This document shows positions 45,001 to 56,110 of a stretch of 64,000 bases of DNA, piece after piece. The notes beneath the pieces are model-generated. The model had not been told where the DNA came from. It saw nothing but the letters and a program-made list of their open reading frames with translations, and made no database searches. Both the position numbers and the translations under genes were made by a program. Location of the stretch: NCBI GenBank assembly GCA_017506865.1, contig JAFCMP010000008.1, forward strand, positions 62,001 to 126,000, written 5' to 3'. The stretch's first letter is position 1. Each line of letters opens with the position of its first letter. The stretch is from Tribonema minus. Its lineage: Eukaryota; Sar; Xanthophyceae; Tribonematales; Tribonemataceae.

Positions 45001-48000
45001 AGATGACTAGCGCCAGCACTCGTCCTGATCGCCGATGCTATTAAGTTATAATCAGTCAGATAAGTATCATATCTCATTGCTGTGCTGTAGGCGGAGCGCA
45101 TCCGGACGCGCCGCCAGCTAGCAGACGCGTCCGCATACGACGATGATGACGGCGGCGATGACGGCGCCGACGCTGACGACGGCGAGTACGACGGCAGTTA
45201 CGGCAGTTACGGAATGCGCGGGGCGCGCAGCGGTGGCCGCGCTCAGACTGGCGGCGGGGAGGAAGAGGATGACTGGCTAGACGAGCGTGCGGAGGAGCGG
45301 CGGGGTCGTAGTGAGGGCGGTTACGGCGATTACGCCGAGGAAGATGATTGGCTGGAGGAGGGGGAGGGGGAGGGGGAGGGGGGGAGGGGGGGGAGGGGGG
45401 GGAGGACGGCAGCGGGTGGCCCAGCATGGACCGGTTCAAGGAGATGCTGCGCAAGGTGAGCGTGCCGATGATACGATACGCATAAAAGGGGGGGGGGGGG
45501 GGGGGGGGGGCAGTGGCTACTCGCTGATCAGCTCTGGTTCGCCGCAGCCGTTGTGCCTTTTAAGGAATGTGATAAACACGGTCATCAGCAGCCAGCTGTG
45601 CTCTCAAGCAGGTGTTGTTCGGTACGCGAGAGCCAACTTTGGTGTCCCGTGAAGACTTTGTGAAGTGCGTGCTGTGCTACCTGAGTAATGTCGCTAACAG
45701 TTCGGGCAAGCAGCGAGGGCCAGGGCTGCGTCTCGGGAGCCTGAGCGCTACCTACTTGTAAACAAGTAGGGCAAGGGTAGGTAGGTATGATGAGCAACGC
45801 TGGCGTTCCTGTACCGCATTCAGCAGGGGTTCCCCCCAGTGGCAGCCCCCCGCCGCGTGGTTTCGCCCGTCTGTGGCGGTGTGTGGTGGGCATAGAGTTG
45901 AACTTGAAGTTATGATATAGCCCGGTTCATGATGTGAAGCAAAGTCATACATAGTTGTGTTTCTTGTAGTGCGTACGTGCAGCTCTTGCGCTTGTCGCGA
46001 GTGGGCCCTGGAGGTGAAAGCAGTATAATAACCAATTTGCGTTAACAGATTGTTGGTCAGTAGTAGTCGCTGGGGAGTGTCACCCCATGCATTTCCCATT
46101 TATGTCTTGAACTTCATTGCTAACCCAGGCTGCGGGCGCAATGCGTTGTGATATTTTTGGCGCTTCAATGCCTGGCGCGCCTGAGCTCATGTGCGCGCAT
46201 GCAAGCGCCGATAGAAAGCCTCATGGTCTGGCCCCAGCTTTGCAAACGGCTTTCTGGTTCTTCCTTATTGTAAACCAGGCAGAGCGCAGGTTGCTGTCGG
46301 CAGAGGATTTCTTGGTTCTTTGCCGATAAATAACGCCTGAGCTTATGCGCACGCAGCGGAGAACAGCCTCACACGGCAATACAAACTGCTGATCGGATTC
46401 TGGACTTATTCAGAACAGTCCAAGCAAGAGTGCTGTGCTTCAGTTTGTACAAAATGCTATTCCGTTCCCCGCCTTGTGCTTCACCGATGGTAGGCGCCAG
46501 AGCTTATCAGCACACGCAATGGAGGACAGCCTCATGTAGCAGTTCAAACTGCTGTTCGGCTCCTGGACTTGCTCAGAATAGAGTACCAGCAAGGGTGCTG
46601 TGCTGTAGTACAAAGTGCTATTCCGTTCCCCGGCTTGTCTGGAATCGAGTACAGCAACCGCGTTCTGTGCTGCACCGTATATTTCAGCTCTTGTACTGCC
46701 TCGCCCCCCCCCCTTTTGCCCCTACGGTGGGTGCGTAGACGGGGGCTGCAAGGGAGGGACAAGCTCCACCGCTGCCATTCCTACGCTGATGCGCACGCGT
46801 GACAGGCGCCTAGCTTTGTCCAGAACCGAGCGCAGCAACCGCTTTCTGTGAGCATGCAGTAACCGCTTCACCGCTGACGTTCCTGCGCTGATGCGCGCGC
46901 GTGACAGGCGAGCCTCATGCACCTGGACCTTGTCGGCCCGAGCTCAGTATGTAATTGCTTTCTGTGCTTCACCGCTGACGTGCCTGAGCCCATGTGCGCG
47001 CCCGCAAGCGCCGATAGACAGCCTCATGGTTTGACCCCCCAGCTTGTTGAACCGCTAGTAGTTTTCAACTCACCTTGACAAGTCTCGAAGCGAGCATAGT
47101 ACTGCTTGCTGACGTTCCTGAGCTCATGTGCGCGCGTGACAGGAGAGCCTCATGCGCCTGGACCTGGTGGGCCCGAGTTTTGCGGAGTCGGTTGCCAAGG
47201 AGAACCAGATGCGCATCAAGGCGTACGACGCGTGGCTCAACCTGGTCAGCAACGGCATAGGCGAGGACATCGTCAATGGGAGGGACCGGGGGGATGAGGA
47301 GGGGAAGCAGCGCTCGGGACAGGGGGGCAGCAGGCACGTGGAGCGCTGCTGTACTTTCTCTCTCCTATGTTAGAAAACATGAGCTTTTTGGTCTATAATG
47401 AGGCGCGTGCATGTGACCGCATCATTTTGCATGATGACGCGCAGCCAAACCCGCTGGCAAACGGGACAGGCGGCAATGCCAGCGATGGCCTTGAGCCTCA
47501 TGCCAATCTTAGGGTTAGGGTTAGGGCTAGCCCTAACCCTACCCCTAACCCTAAAACCTAACCCTAACCCTACTGTTTGGTTAACCCTGCCGCTGGGGCC
47601 AAAGCGAGGACCAGAGAAATGGGGAGTTGGGCGTCTTGCAGCGAAGCTCTCACACCTGGGGGTCCCTGGGTGTATTGAGCGTCGGTGTATGTATATATAG
47701 GCAGACTGGAGGACACTCGTGCATGACATCATTTTTTTCATACGTACACTGTACAGGCGTGCGTACATATGTATGCACATGGAGGCGTGTGCAGCGCCAT
47801 GCCTGTATTCTCATTGGCAGCGGGGTAGGTACGTAGGCAGACACTGCAGCAGCGCTCAGGCCAGTTCGTCCTCAGATAACCTCCCATGTCAGGGACATGG
47901 GCATGCCATGAACTTCGTATTGACGACAACGTCGATTCAACGGCGGATTTCCATCTGGCAGTTGCGCAACGCACGGAAAAAGTAGTGTCATTGCTGTGCG

Positions 48001-49210
48001 ATTGCAGCTTCTTCCGCACCGCACGCGCTGAAGCGCAGGTGTCGCCGTTGCAGCAGCGCTCAGCGATCAACACGCGCGCATACGTACGTACCCCTGCAGG
48101 CAAGCGCGCGACAGCAGCGGCCGTCAAAAACCGCCCTCTCCCTCCTACGACAACGATGAAGACGGTTACGACAACGGTTACGACGATGACAACGATGACG
48201 ACGACGGCCTCGGCATTGGCGAGAGCATTGCGACATTTATCGGCGATGGCTGGAAGGCTATCACGGAGTCGTATGCGGAGGTGGCGGAACGGGGCCGCGT
48301 GGAGCAGGAGGAGTGGGATAGGGTGCGGCGCGCGGAGGCGGCGGCGGCGCGCGCTGAACGCGAACGCGGCGGCAGCGGCAGGCAACGTACGTAATTTGGC
48401 GGCATTGTATATATATAGACATGTCCATTTTGTTGATGAATTCTCATTGACAGTATTATAGTGTAATGGGGGCGTGGAGCAGGAGGAGTGGGTAGGGTCA
48501 GGCGTGCAGAAGCGGCGGCGGCGCGCGCGGAACGCAGCAGCGGTGGCGGTGGCGGCAGGCAACGTGCGTACATTGGCGTCATTGTATTGTATGTAGATGT
48601 GCGTGTGTGCGAAACGCACTTGTAACAGTACACTGCCTGTTGTGTTGTACGTCTCTCCTATGCATGTTCAGCTACAAGGTTCTTGATGAGAGTAATTTGG
48701 CATACATACATACAGCTGCAACTCATCAGTGTCATACAGTGCACACAGTGGTTCCGCATTTCCTGCATCAATGCTGTCGCAGCCTGTGTGCACATACACG
48801 CTGCATGACCTTCATGGCTGGAGTGATGCGTTATTAGCGCCTCTCCTTGTTTCAGGAGCCCCTCTCGCCGCACTCACTTCTGTGTCCGTTGCAAACCCTG
48901 GCCCAACGCAGGCGCGCGGCGCGCAGCCGGCGGTACTTCAACAGGAACTTCAACTCGGCCGCCGCCGTCCATGCGCGAGCGCCTGTACTATGATGACGAC
49001 CAAGCTATCGCTGACAACGTCGATGGTGATGACGCCGAGGAGGCCTCGTATGATGCGTATGCGCAGAGACGAAGTGAGCCCCCTGTAAAGGGGGTGAGGC
49101 GGGGGGAGGGGGAGGGGGAGCCCAGGAGGCGCCAGATGGCGCAACGAGGGGGTGGGCAGGGGGCACCGGGGGGGCGGCGGCGGTGGGACGTTGAAGATGA
49201 CGATGTGTGA
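42060..49210 (+). CDS. Acidic protein of unknown function, possibly plastid-targeted (7 exons)
   Basis: Exons: 42060-42734, 43349-43473, 44067-44163, 45091-45455, 47143-47333, 48100-48386, 48912-49210, about 680 residues. Phases agree except within exon 4: the frame must change by one in the G-rich run at about 45359-45405, probably an indel there, before it resumes as MDRFKEMLRK at the donor. The leader RQRGALPPLLLLLLAENSLPFAPP is a hydrophobic core followed by a Phe motif, like bipartite presequences for secondary red-type plastids. The body has acidic, repetitive segments (YDNDEDGYDNGYDDDNDDDD), a short helical segment (DLVGPSFAESVAKENQMRIK) and FSEEEATSLTPDMVG. I do not recognise the family. 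The intron after exon 5 appears to use a GC donor (CAG|gcacgt), which alone gives the right phase. An AATAAA lies near 49463. Confidence 0.65.
43046..43280 (+). repeat. Two acceptor echoes of exon 2
   Basis: CTCAGGTCAAGCGCCCAGCC (about 43046) and CTCAGGTCAAGCAGCCATCA plus AGGCGCATACTTGTGGACTG (about 43231) precede the true CGCAGGTCAAGCGGCCATCG at 43345. The nearer echo matches about 40 bp of exon, the farther about 15. Confidence 0.85.
43830..43980 (+). repeat. Two acceptor echoes of exon 3
   Basis: TGTGCTGCAGAGCAAGGCGC TGGAGGTTGGCG (about 43829) and TGTGTTACAAGTAAGAACCG GAAGTCAGGGAG (about 43938) mimic ATATGTTGCAGTGAGGAGCT AGAGGTCAGCG at 44057. The second echo has lost the AG, having CAAG in place of GCAG. 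Confidence 0.65.
44705..45040 (+). repeat. Three intronic repeats before exon 4
   Basis: A block of about 45 bp (GAAGTAG(G/A)(A/C)GACT...GCGCC, AGCACTCGTCCTGA(T/C)CGCC) occurs at about 44715-44765, 44930-44970 and 44996-45036. Unlike the other arrays I see no match to the adjacent exon, so it may derive from intron sequence only. Confidence 0.6.
45488..45512. repeat. G homopolymer run
   Basis: An almost pure G run about 25 bases long, just downstream of a donor site. Runs like this are prone to length errors. Confidence 0.8.
46150..47060 (+). repeat. At least six acceptor echoes of exon 5
   Basis: Copies of GAGCTCATGTGCGCGCGTGA CAGGAGAGCCTCATG (real boundary 47120-47154) are seen near 46180-46225, 46340-46375, 46500-46540, 46785-46810, 46885-46945 and 46975-47030. 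The copy at 46885-46945 reaches about 40 bp into the exon (GCACCTGGACCTTGTCGGCC). A spacer of the type TGTGCTTCACCGCTGACGT is repeated with them. Confidence 0.8.
47505..47577. repeat. Telomere-like tract, head to head
   Basis: TTAGGGTTAGGGTTAGGG is followed at once by CCCTAACCCTACCCCTAACC and related repeats, again inside an intron and again with the orientation inverted in the middle. Confidence 0.85.
48470..48590 (+). repeat. Donor echo of exon 6
   Basis: GCGTGGAGCAGGAGGAGTGG (48473-48492) and the following GCGCGCGGAACGC...GGCAGGCAACGTGCGTA copy the last 90 bp of exon 6 with its donor. The shared segment also includes ATTTGGCGGCATTGTATAT / CATTGGCGTCATTGTATTG just beyond the donor. Confidence 0.85.
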
Positions 49211-49812
49211 AGGCGGCAGTTTGCTGCATTTATGAAGTTTAATTTACTGTGCATGTGTCGAGGTATCGAGTGTGGTCGTGCTTCTTGCTTGCGTGACAAG
49301 TGTTGCTGATGACACATGCGCAGGGCATGCCTGGATGTCTGCAAACGCTGTGACTGATGAACATTTCAACAGAGATGTTGATGCTGCTTGCGTGCAATCA
49401 GGCGCCTAGAATTAGGGTTGCATAGTTGGTGTGGTGCTCGAGTGGAGGTGATGTGTGTGCCGAATAAACCAGGCTGTGTGTAACTTTTGACACCTTTCAA
49501 CAAAACTAATTCCATGTGCTGATCAATTAATCACTGGACGAGCGTGCATTGTCTACTGTGTGCGCAACGTTTCTGATGGAACCATCAAAACTCAAATAAC
49601 GCAACTTCAAGGAGAAGCGTGTTCCGCGAACGCATTCCCAACCGTCGGACGTGCGCTCCACGAGGGCGTGTCATGAGCGAAGGTCTTGTCAACGGCAGAT
49701 GGGCGGTCACCACTCCTGTAGGGGCACTAGCGTTCCTGATTCACGCTGTGCGGCAGCACAGAGCACGGGATAAACGCCATCCTGACCTGAGACTGCGACA
49801 AACAGCATCGAC
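49211..49812. other. Intergenic region between two plus-strand genes
   Basis: Contains the probable polyadenylation signal AATAAA near 49463 for the upstream gene, followed within 20 bases by TGTAA. The rest should hold the promoter of the downstream secreted-protein gene. No other feature was recognised. Confidence 0.45.
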
Positions 49813-51738
49813 ATGAAGGCCTACGCGGTGCTGGCGGTGCTTGCAGCCACGCTTGCCCTGGCAGCAGCTCAAGACTCGCCGCAACCCACGCCGACGCCTT
49901 CTGGCGGCGGTGGAACCGAGGGTGGCGGCAGTGGGCGAGCGCGAGTTCGTCTCAACCGCGTTTGCAGGGATCAGATCGACGCCTGCCGACAGGATGACAC
50001 GTGCCGCTCCTGCGTTTCCAATCGGGAGAACGTAAGCAACAGTAGAAATGACGGCCGCCGTTTTATCTTGCGCATTTGCCAATTGTTCACTGACTCTCAC
50101 CGAGCGCTTTGTCCGGAGCAAACAGCCTCACTGCATGCACCGCCGTGACGTGGCAAACTGAGTAAATCATCGTGCTGATTGATCATAGTGCTGCAGAGCA
50201 GTGCATATCTTGCCACTTCCAACAATTTCTCCACCGCTTTGGCAATCTTGACATAATAACCTCGTGAGCATGCTGCGCCTGCAATAGTGCGTCTATGAGC
50301 TCCTGCTTGAGAGTTGTCAGAGAAGGAGAGTATCTGTGGGAACAAGTACATAGCTCAACATTTGGCTGGCATGCGCATCCCATTTTTGAGTTGGCTTGTT
50401 CTGTGCCATTTGGCTCGTCTTGCACCGCGGAGGTTGTCATGCGATTGCTGTTTATGCAATTTGCTTGAGAGTGTAATGAAGATACATGGCTTACGACGCA
50501 GATTCGACTTTGGAATAGCTGGAGTTGCAGCAGCACGCAATGACATTCTGCAGAGCAGACACATCACGAAATTCACTCAGTGGTGGTCGTATACTAAATG
50601 CTTCAAATGCAGTTAATGGCACAACGACCATTCTGACCTATATCATCAGCAATGACACATAGAACTTGCATTTGCACAATGTGGTCGCACTGCATCATCG
50701 TCGCCCACTTGTGACACGTGCTACTCGCAGCAACAGCGGCAGTAATGCCTCACAGCACATGATCGCCACTTCGGTTCGTTTCTTGTCATACCCATTTACA
50801 TTTCTCTGCTTGCAATTCAACCTTCAACCCTCCACCTTCCATACATACATCCTTGTAGACACTCACGTACGCGTCTCTGTCTACATTCCAACTCTCGCAC
50901 GCCCCCACAACTTCCGCGTGTACCTACAGGCGCAGCCTCCGAGCGGCCTCGAGCACTTCAACTTGCAATCCTTGAAGTTGAACAGGCATACTCGCAAGCA
51001 TTCTTTGCCCTCGCAGCTTCCGCGCGCACACCTACCTACCGGCGCAGCCCAGCGATATCGCGCGCTTCAAGTAGCAACACTTCAACTGGTATATTCGCAT
51101 GCATTCTTCGCCTGCCTACATTCCAACTCTCGCACACCTACCGGCGCAGCCGCCCAGCGAGATCACGCATGTCAAATTGAAAATCTCAAACAGGTACTCG
51201 CATTCATTCTTCGCCTACTTACATTCCAACTCTCGCGCACCCTCGCAACAGTTCCGCGCCCACATGCCTACATGCCTACAGGCGCAGTCGCTGAGCGAGA
51301 TCACGCATTGGAAATCGCAGTGCTTCAACAGCTATACACGCATTTTTTCGCGTACTGACAGTCCACCCTCGCACCCCCCTGCAACACTTCCGCGCGTACA
51401 CACCTACCTACCCACAGGCGGAGCCCCCCAGCGAGATCACCTGCGACGCCATCCAGACCTTCCTGGAGCAGACGTTCCCCCAGTGCTCAGCGAGCAACGC
51501 CGCCGTGGCAGCGCTCGAGCAGTGCGTGCTGGGCGCGCTCGGAAGCGCGTTCAACCTGCAGTGCGGCAGCGGCGGCGGCGGCGGCAGCTCTGGCGGCAGC
51601 ACTGGCGGCACCGGCGGCGCACCCACTGCGCCCACTGCACCCACCGGTGGCGCACCTACCGGCGGGGCACCGACCGGCGGCGGTGGCAACACGCGTCGGC
51701 TTTTCTCTGTGTACCAGCTGCCCGACCTCATGCTGTAA
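49813..51738 (+). CDS. Secreted eight-cysteine Gly-rich protein, paralog 1 (2 exons)
   Basis: Exons 49813-50031 and 51418-51738 join in phase 0 to give 179 residues. MKAYAVLAVLAATLALAAAQ is a signal peptide, followed by a Pro/Gly linker. Exon 1 ends with VCRDQIDACRQDDTCRSC and exon 2 starts with a helical Cys domain (ITCDAIQTFLEQTFPQC...SNAAVAALEQC). The cysteine spacing is C-x6-C-x5-C-x2-C-x14-C-x13-C-x12-C-x12-C. A Gly/Thr/Pro-rich tail follows, ending RRLFSVYQLPDLML. The neighbouring gene at 53632 has exactly the same spacing. Four disulfides and an extracellular or cell-surface role are inferred. I do not recognise a named family. Confidence 0.85.
50920..51330 (+). repeat. Four graded acceptor echoes in the secreted-protein intron
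   Basis: The real boundary CTACCCACAGGCGGAGCCCC CCAGCGAGATCACCTG (51408-51443) is preceded by copies near 50925, 51040, 51137 and 51277. The two nearest keep (C/T)GAGCGAGATCACGCA or CCCAGCGAGATCACGCA, the next has CCAGCGATATCGCGC, and the farthest only CGAGCGGCCTCGAGC. Each unit also copies the upstream ATTCCAACTCTCGCACNCC and CTTCCGCG(C/T)(A/G) segment. Confidence 0.9.
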
Positions 51739-52845
51739 CTGCTGATGCGTGTTGAGCCAGCGGGGGTGACAGAACAGGCCCCCGGGGTGCTGCGGTGGTG
51801 TCATATGCTGAGCGCTGCTGCAACGGCAGGACATATCATAGTGACTCGTTGTGTGCGGTGCGCAGCAGCAGAAGCTTGAAGTTACCATTTGCGCGCACTC
51901 CCCCTCCGCTTCTCACAAGCCCCCCCTTCACTTGATGCAGCCAACTTCTACGTTTGAGGTCTGCAGCACCCTCCCCCCCCCTGTGCGCACACAGCACTGC
52001 TGTCCGAGCGCAGTAGCTATATACCTATACAATGGCGTGCAATTGTCTGCGGGTAGCTTCCAGCTGCTGATTCAAAAAGAGAGAGGGCAGTCCTGCTGGG
52101 CGCCAAGATCCGCTGCAGCTCAACTGCTCACCTGCCATACTTCAAGTTGTGACGTGCCCTGTCAGCAGCACTACATGACTGTTTTCACCAACACAATACA
52201 GCACGATGTTGTCTCCCAACGACTGCCGCGCCTCCTGGTCATTCTGTTGCTTTGCTTATAAGCTTAGGGTTCGGAGTTGCGTTGCGTGCCGCAGTGCTGA
52301 TCACAGTGCTATGTCATGTGCTCTAAGATTTGATGTGCAGTGTGAATCATCAGTTGCAGCCCACTGGCTCAAATGCACATAGATCAGCAGTGCCCGTCGT
52401 CGGCATGCCAGTGTACCCAGTGTCTCAGATGTAGGCTGCTTTATCGTGATGATACTACACAACTGCCACAGTCAACTCCCAGAACCTATGCAGCATGAGG
52501 GTGCCTCATCCTTTGTGGTAGTGCTGTGCCGCTCTTGTTCTGCATCCATTTTTGCTCTTCCTTCCGCACAGACAGAAGGAGGCTCTTGCCAAGCCCCAAC
52601 ATTTGTTGCATTCAAATCCCTGAGGCTTACAGTCGCAACATGCCTGGTGATGCCATCATGATGTCGAGTCCTTGGGCATTGAGTGGTCGTGCAATGGAAC
52701 TTGTAGTAGAAGTATGCATTATCTTTTTAACAAGGAAGGCTTTTTCATTAGTACACGTGCACGCACATGAACAAGTGCCTTGCCTTGTGGTGCTGTAATA
52801 TGGTATACCTGGAGGTATAGGGTACAAACACGTTGCATGCTTGCA
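51739..52845. other. Intergenic region, no gene recognised
   Basis: Lies between the first secreted-protein gene and a retroelement tail. The open frame at 51851-52261 (about 135 codons) has no motif and no splice context. Confidence 0.4.
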
Positions 52846-52847
52846 GC

Positions 52848-53125
52848 TTGGCCCAGTAAGTCGCCATTTTGGCAATCGGGTCATTCGGCAGCAGCAAGGC
52901 ACAGGGGTGAAAGCTGCGGGACGCTGCCGCTACAAAGTACGCCTGCAGCATGTTGGTGCCCGGAGCGGCCTGTAATTCAGCTTTAAAAGGCATAGCATAG
53001 CACTGGCGCGCATATGTTCAGCTCTACCGGCAGCGCTCCACATGGCGTACTTTTTGCGTGTTGTGACGCACATGGCGGAGTGTAAGAGGGGGCATACGGA
53101 CGAGGACATAGTGGGGGGAGAGATG
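52848..53125 (+). mobile_element. Old retroelement tail fragment
   Basis: Related over about 270 bp to 28640-28900: GGCAATCGGGTCATTCGGCA, then TGTTGGTGCCCGGA, then CGGCAGCGCTCCACATGGCG and the TGACGCACATGGC block. Much more diverged than the copy at 28.2 kb, so probably considerably older. Confidence 0.65.
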
Positions 53126-53631
53126 CCACTTGACAATGTCTTGCAAGATTGAACGTCAGAGGCAAGTGAGAAAATTTCAAGGTGGTCACAAGATACATGC
53201 AGATTCTGGTACAAAACTGGACATACACCATCTGGGCTTCCTTTGCGTTCTCAAGAGAGAGCTGTACACAAGAAGTACACAAGAGGTTTCTGCATACAAA
53301 GTGTAGTCTGCATCATGCTGCTGTACACGTGTGATGCAGCCCACTACATTCATCCACTGCGCGCGCAACTGCACGCATTCTTTGAAGCTGTGGCATGTGT
53401 CTAGCTGTGTCATGTATGTGACGCATTGACATCTAGCAGCCTGAAGATATATTATTTGGGCTTGCTATCCAATCTACAAAGCAGGGTGCTTCAACGGCGG
53501 GGGACTTCAACGGCCCCACCTGGACTTCAACATCAACCTTACAGAAAAGTTTCAAAGGATCGAGAGAGAGCCGCGACGCCAGACGCTGCTCACCTGCTGC
53601 AAGCCTTCATCTCTACTCAGCACCGTAAGTA

Positions 53632-54397
53632 ATGCAGCTTTCCATCGCAGCTCTCGCAGTGGCGCTCGCCGTGGTGGCAGGCGAGCAGGATGCAACTCCC
53701 AAGCCTGCTGGTGGTGCAGGCTCCGGCGGCATGATGCACCATCACATGGGAGGCACACGTGGCATGGGCCATGGCATGGGTCATGGCATGGGCCATGGCA
53801 TGGACACGGACGCTGGGCGGGGCCCGTCGCAGGGGCGTCGGATGGGGCCCATGTGGTTCGGCAGTCAGTGGTTCGGCAGTGCAGGAAGCAGCTGCACAAC
53901 TGCTATAGGGACAACAACTGCCGCTCGTGTGTGGCCACGCCGATCATGGTGAGAGAAGACATTGCTCATATGACGAGTTTCTGTAGCTGTGTTGCAAGTG
54001 CAAAAGAGCGCCACGGGCGAGCAGAGGCGCCATCAAGCCTCCATGGCGGCCGACAAGTGAGCGACTAAATACAAATCTGAGGGGAGCGATCGGTTACCAC
54101 CAAAATTGCGGTGTTCGCCGACATACCAACTGAGCTTGAGCAAAGTGATAACGCATGGCCTGACTGTGAGCCACCTCCATGGCGATCACACAATGTTGAG
54201 CATAAGCATGACATGGTGACACAACGTGCGTCCTCTCTGCCTGTGCTCGCAGACGCCGCTGCCGACTACTGTCACCTGCGCCTCCATCAGCACCCACCTC
54301 TACGAGACCTTTCCAAACTGCAAGAAGAGCAACGCTGCTGTTTCCGCCCTCGCCTCGTGCACAGAAGAATTCATCGGGAGCACATATGGACTTGAGT

Positions 54398-54432
<35 letters not shown>

Positions 54433-54615
54433 ACCGGCGGCGGCGTCACCTGCGGCGGCGACACCGGCGGCGGCGGCACCGGCGGCGGCGTCACCGGCGG
54501 CGGCGGCACCGGCGGCGGCGGCACCGGCGGCGGCGGCACCGGCGGCGGCGGCACCGGCGGCGCCGGCAGCACTGGCGGCGGCGGCGGAGGCAGCCGCAAG
54601 CTGTCTGCCTTGTAA
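53632..54615 (+). CDS. Secreted eight-cysteine Gly-rich protein, paralog 2 (2 exons)
   Basis: Exon 1 53632-53948 and exon 2 54253-54615 join in phase 0, as in the paralog at 49813. A signal peptide (MQLSIAALAVALAVVAGEQ) is followed by a Gly/Met/His-rich linker with four MGHG-type repeats. Exon 1 then has QCRKQLHNCYRDNNCRSC. Exon 2 encodes VTCASISTHLYETFPNC...SNAAVSALASC and a long pure Gly/Thr stretch ending SRKLSAL. The eight cysteines have the same spacing as paralog 1. The frame changes within exon 1 near 53850-53885, where a 15-bp segment (GTGGTTCGGCAGT) is duplicated. A very short intron or an indel there must be assumed, which leaves the exact linker uncertain. Its intron is only 304 bp and has no visible echoes. 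Confidence 0.75.
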
Positions 54616-54654
54616 GACCTGCCTGGATGCATGGCGGCCGTCGCAGTGGCGCAT

Positions 54655-54689
<35 letters not shown>

Positions 54690-54995
54690 CGGCGGTGGCA
54701 GCAGCGCCAGCAGCAAGCCGAATGCTCTGCGCTGTCGGCTTGGTCGTCAAGGCCGAGGTGTGGGGAGCTGCGGACGGTGCACCTCGACCTTCCTGAGCGT
54801 TGCCATGCAGAAGTGACGTGCATGCACAATGTCGGTGGCGCGCACACCGCTCATCGCAGCGGTGCAGAGATTGATGAACGCAGGGGCGGTGAAACGTGTT
54901 TGGCCCTGGCGGCTTCAGTAGCGAGGGGCTGTGTAGACCTAGTGTATATCCTTTGGGGGGGGCATAAACCTGCACGTTTGATGATACAGCAGAGG
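54616..54995. other. GC-rich downstream region, no gene recognised
   Basis: Includes a short GGC-repeat run at 54658-54690. Long overlapping frames on both strands here reflect the trinucleotide composition. Confidence 0.4.
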
Positions 54996-56110
54996 CGCCG
55001 CAACGCGCGTCCTGATAGCATATGTGCGGGCAGCGCGTAGCTGCTCTCAACATGTACAAGGGCGGATGATTGGCGGCAGTGCTCAAGCTGTCAGCATTCC
55101 AGCAGCCGACCGCTGATGACATACATGTGGGCAGAGTAGATGATCTCAATGTGTGCTAAGAGTGTATAGGGTATGTATGTAGGATTCATGAGTGGCAGCA
55201 GCGCTAGAGCCGTCAGCGTTTGAAGTCACCGCGCGTGCCTCCCTCCCTGCAGCAAAGTCAATGCATTGGGCCGCTCAGGAGGTGAACAGCAGCTGCTTAC
55301 ATCACCTGCGGGCACTGCATGGTATACGCATAGATGCCTTCAATACGGCCGTGACCACGGTAGCACTCGTACACGTGTCCCTGCTCAGTAGTGGAGAGGT
55401 GCCAAAGGTGGTGACAAATGTGCGGCAGCCTTCATTCTCCTGGCCAGGGTTTGGTGAATGTCATTCAGGGTGTATGGCAACGTGCATGGCCTTGATAATG
55501 GACAGAGATGTGGCAGAAAGCAGAGGGGATTCAAACTACTCATGAACTGCCGCTACATACCCCGTCACTGAGCAAACACTGCCGCGGGCAACTTGAACGA
55601 GAGCAATGCTTCATGTTCCGTGCTCTGCTGCTCTGTGTCCCAACGCGCATTGTTGCATGAGGCAGGCATTTCACCCGATGTTGCCTCATGCTGTCGGATA
55701 CTCGCAATCAACTGTGCTTCTGACTGACACATACATATGCGTACCCGCGCAAGCGTGCGCGTGGCATATTGCTTTGCGCGCTTTGAGGTGAGCTCTGGCG
55801 TGAATCGACATTATTGTGCTGTTCAGAACACGGCAATGCAGTCGTGTGGACGAGCGATGACTCAACTGCAGACGCACAGCGCCAGTGCGTCGACAACATT
55901 CACAGGTGCAAGAAGGGAGGCACACCAAATTCAAGGTCATAATGAAGGACATCAAGGTGTGTGACAAGCTACAAGTCACAGCGCGCATCACAACGGCGGA
56001 CATCCGTACGAGGAATTAATGGTATTTGAAATGCAGTAGTGCTACTTGGGATATACGTCAGGTACGTGTGCAGCACAGTGTGACCTAGACAGAAATTGTG
56101 AACTGCTTCC
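54996..56110. repeat. Segmental duplication, copy 1
   Basis: Matches about 61180-62300 in the same orientation at clearly recognisable but imperfect identity throughout. Shared blocks include ATAGCATATGTGCGGGCAGC, GTACACGTGTCCCTGCTCAG and GAACGAGAGCAATGCTTCAT. Inside, a block of about 35 bp (GGC(A/G)GCAG(T/C)GCT...GTCAGC) is itself repeated. A fragment with a C-x6-C pair (RQCVDNIHRCKK) near 55885 recalls the secreted family, but no full gene is seen. Confidence 0.75.

Noticed and set aside
54094-55149. Minus-strand open frame of 351 codons
   Set aside because: It is opposite the Gly-codon tract of the second secreted protein. The plus strand has the conserved cysteines, and the minus product is mostly Ala runs and Pro.
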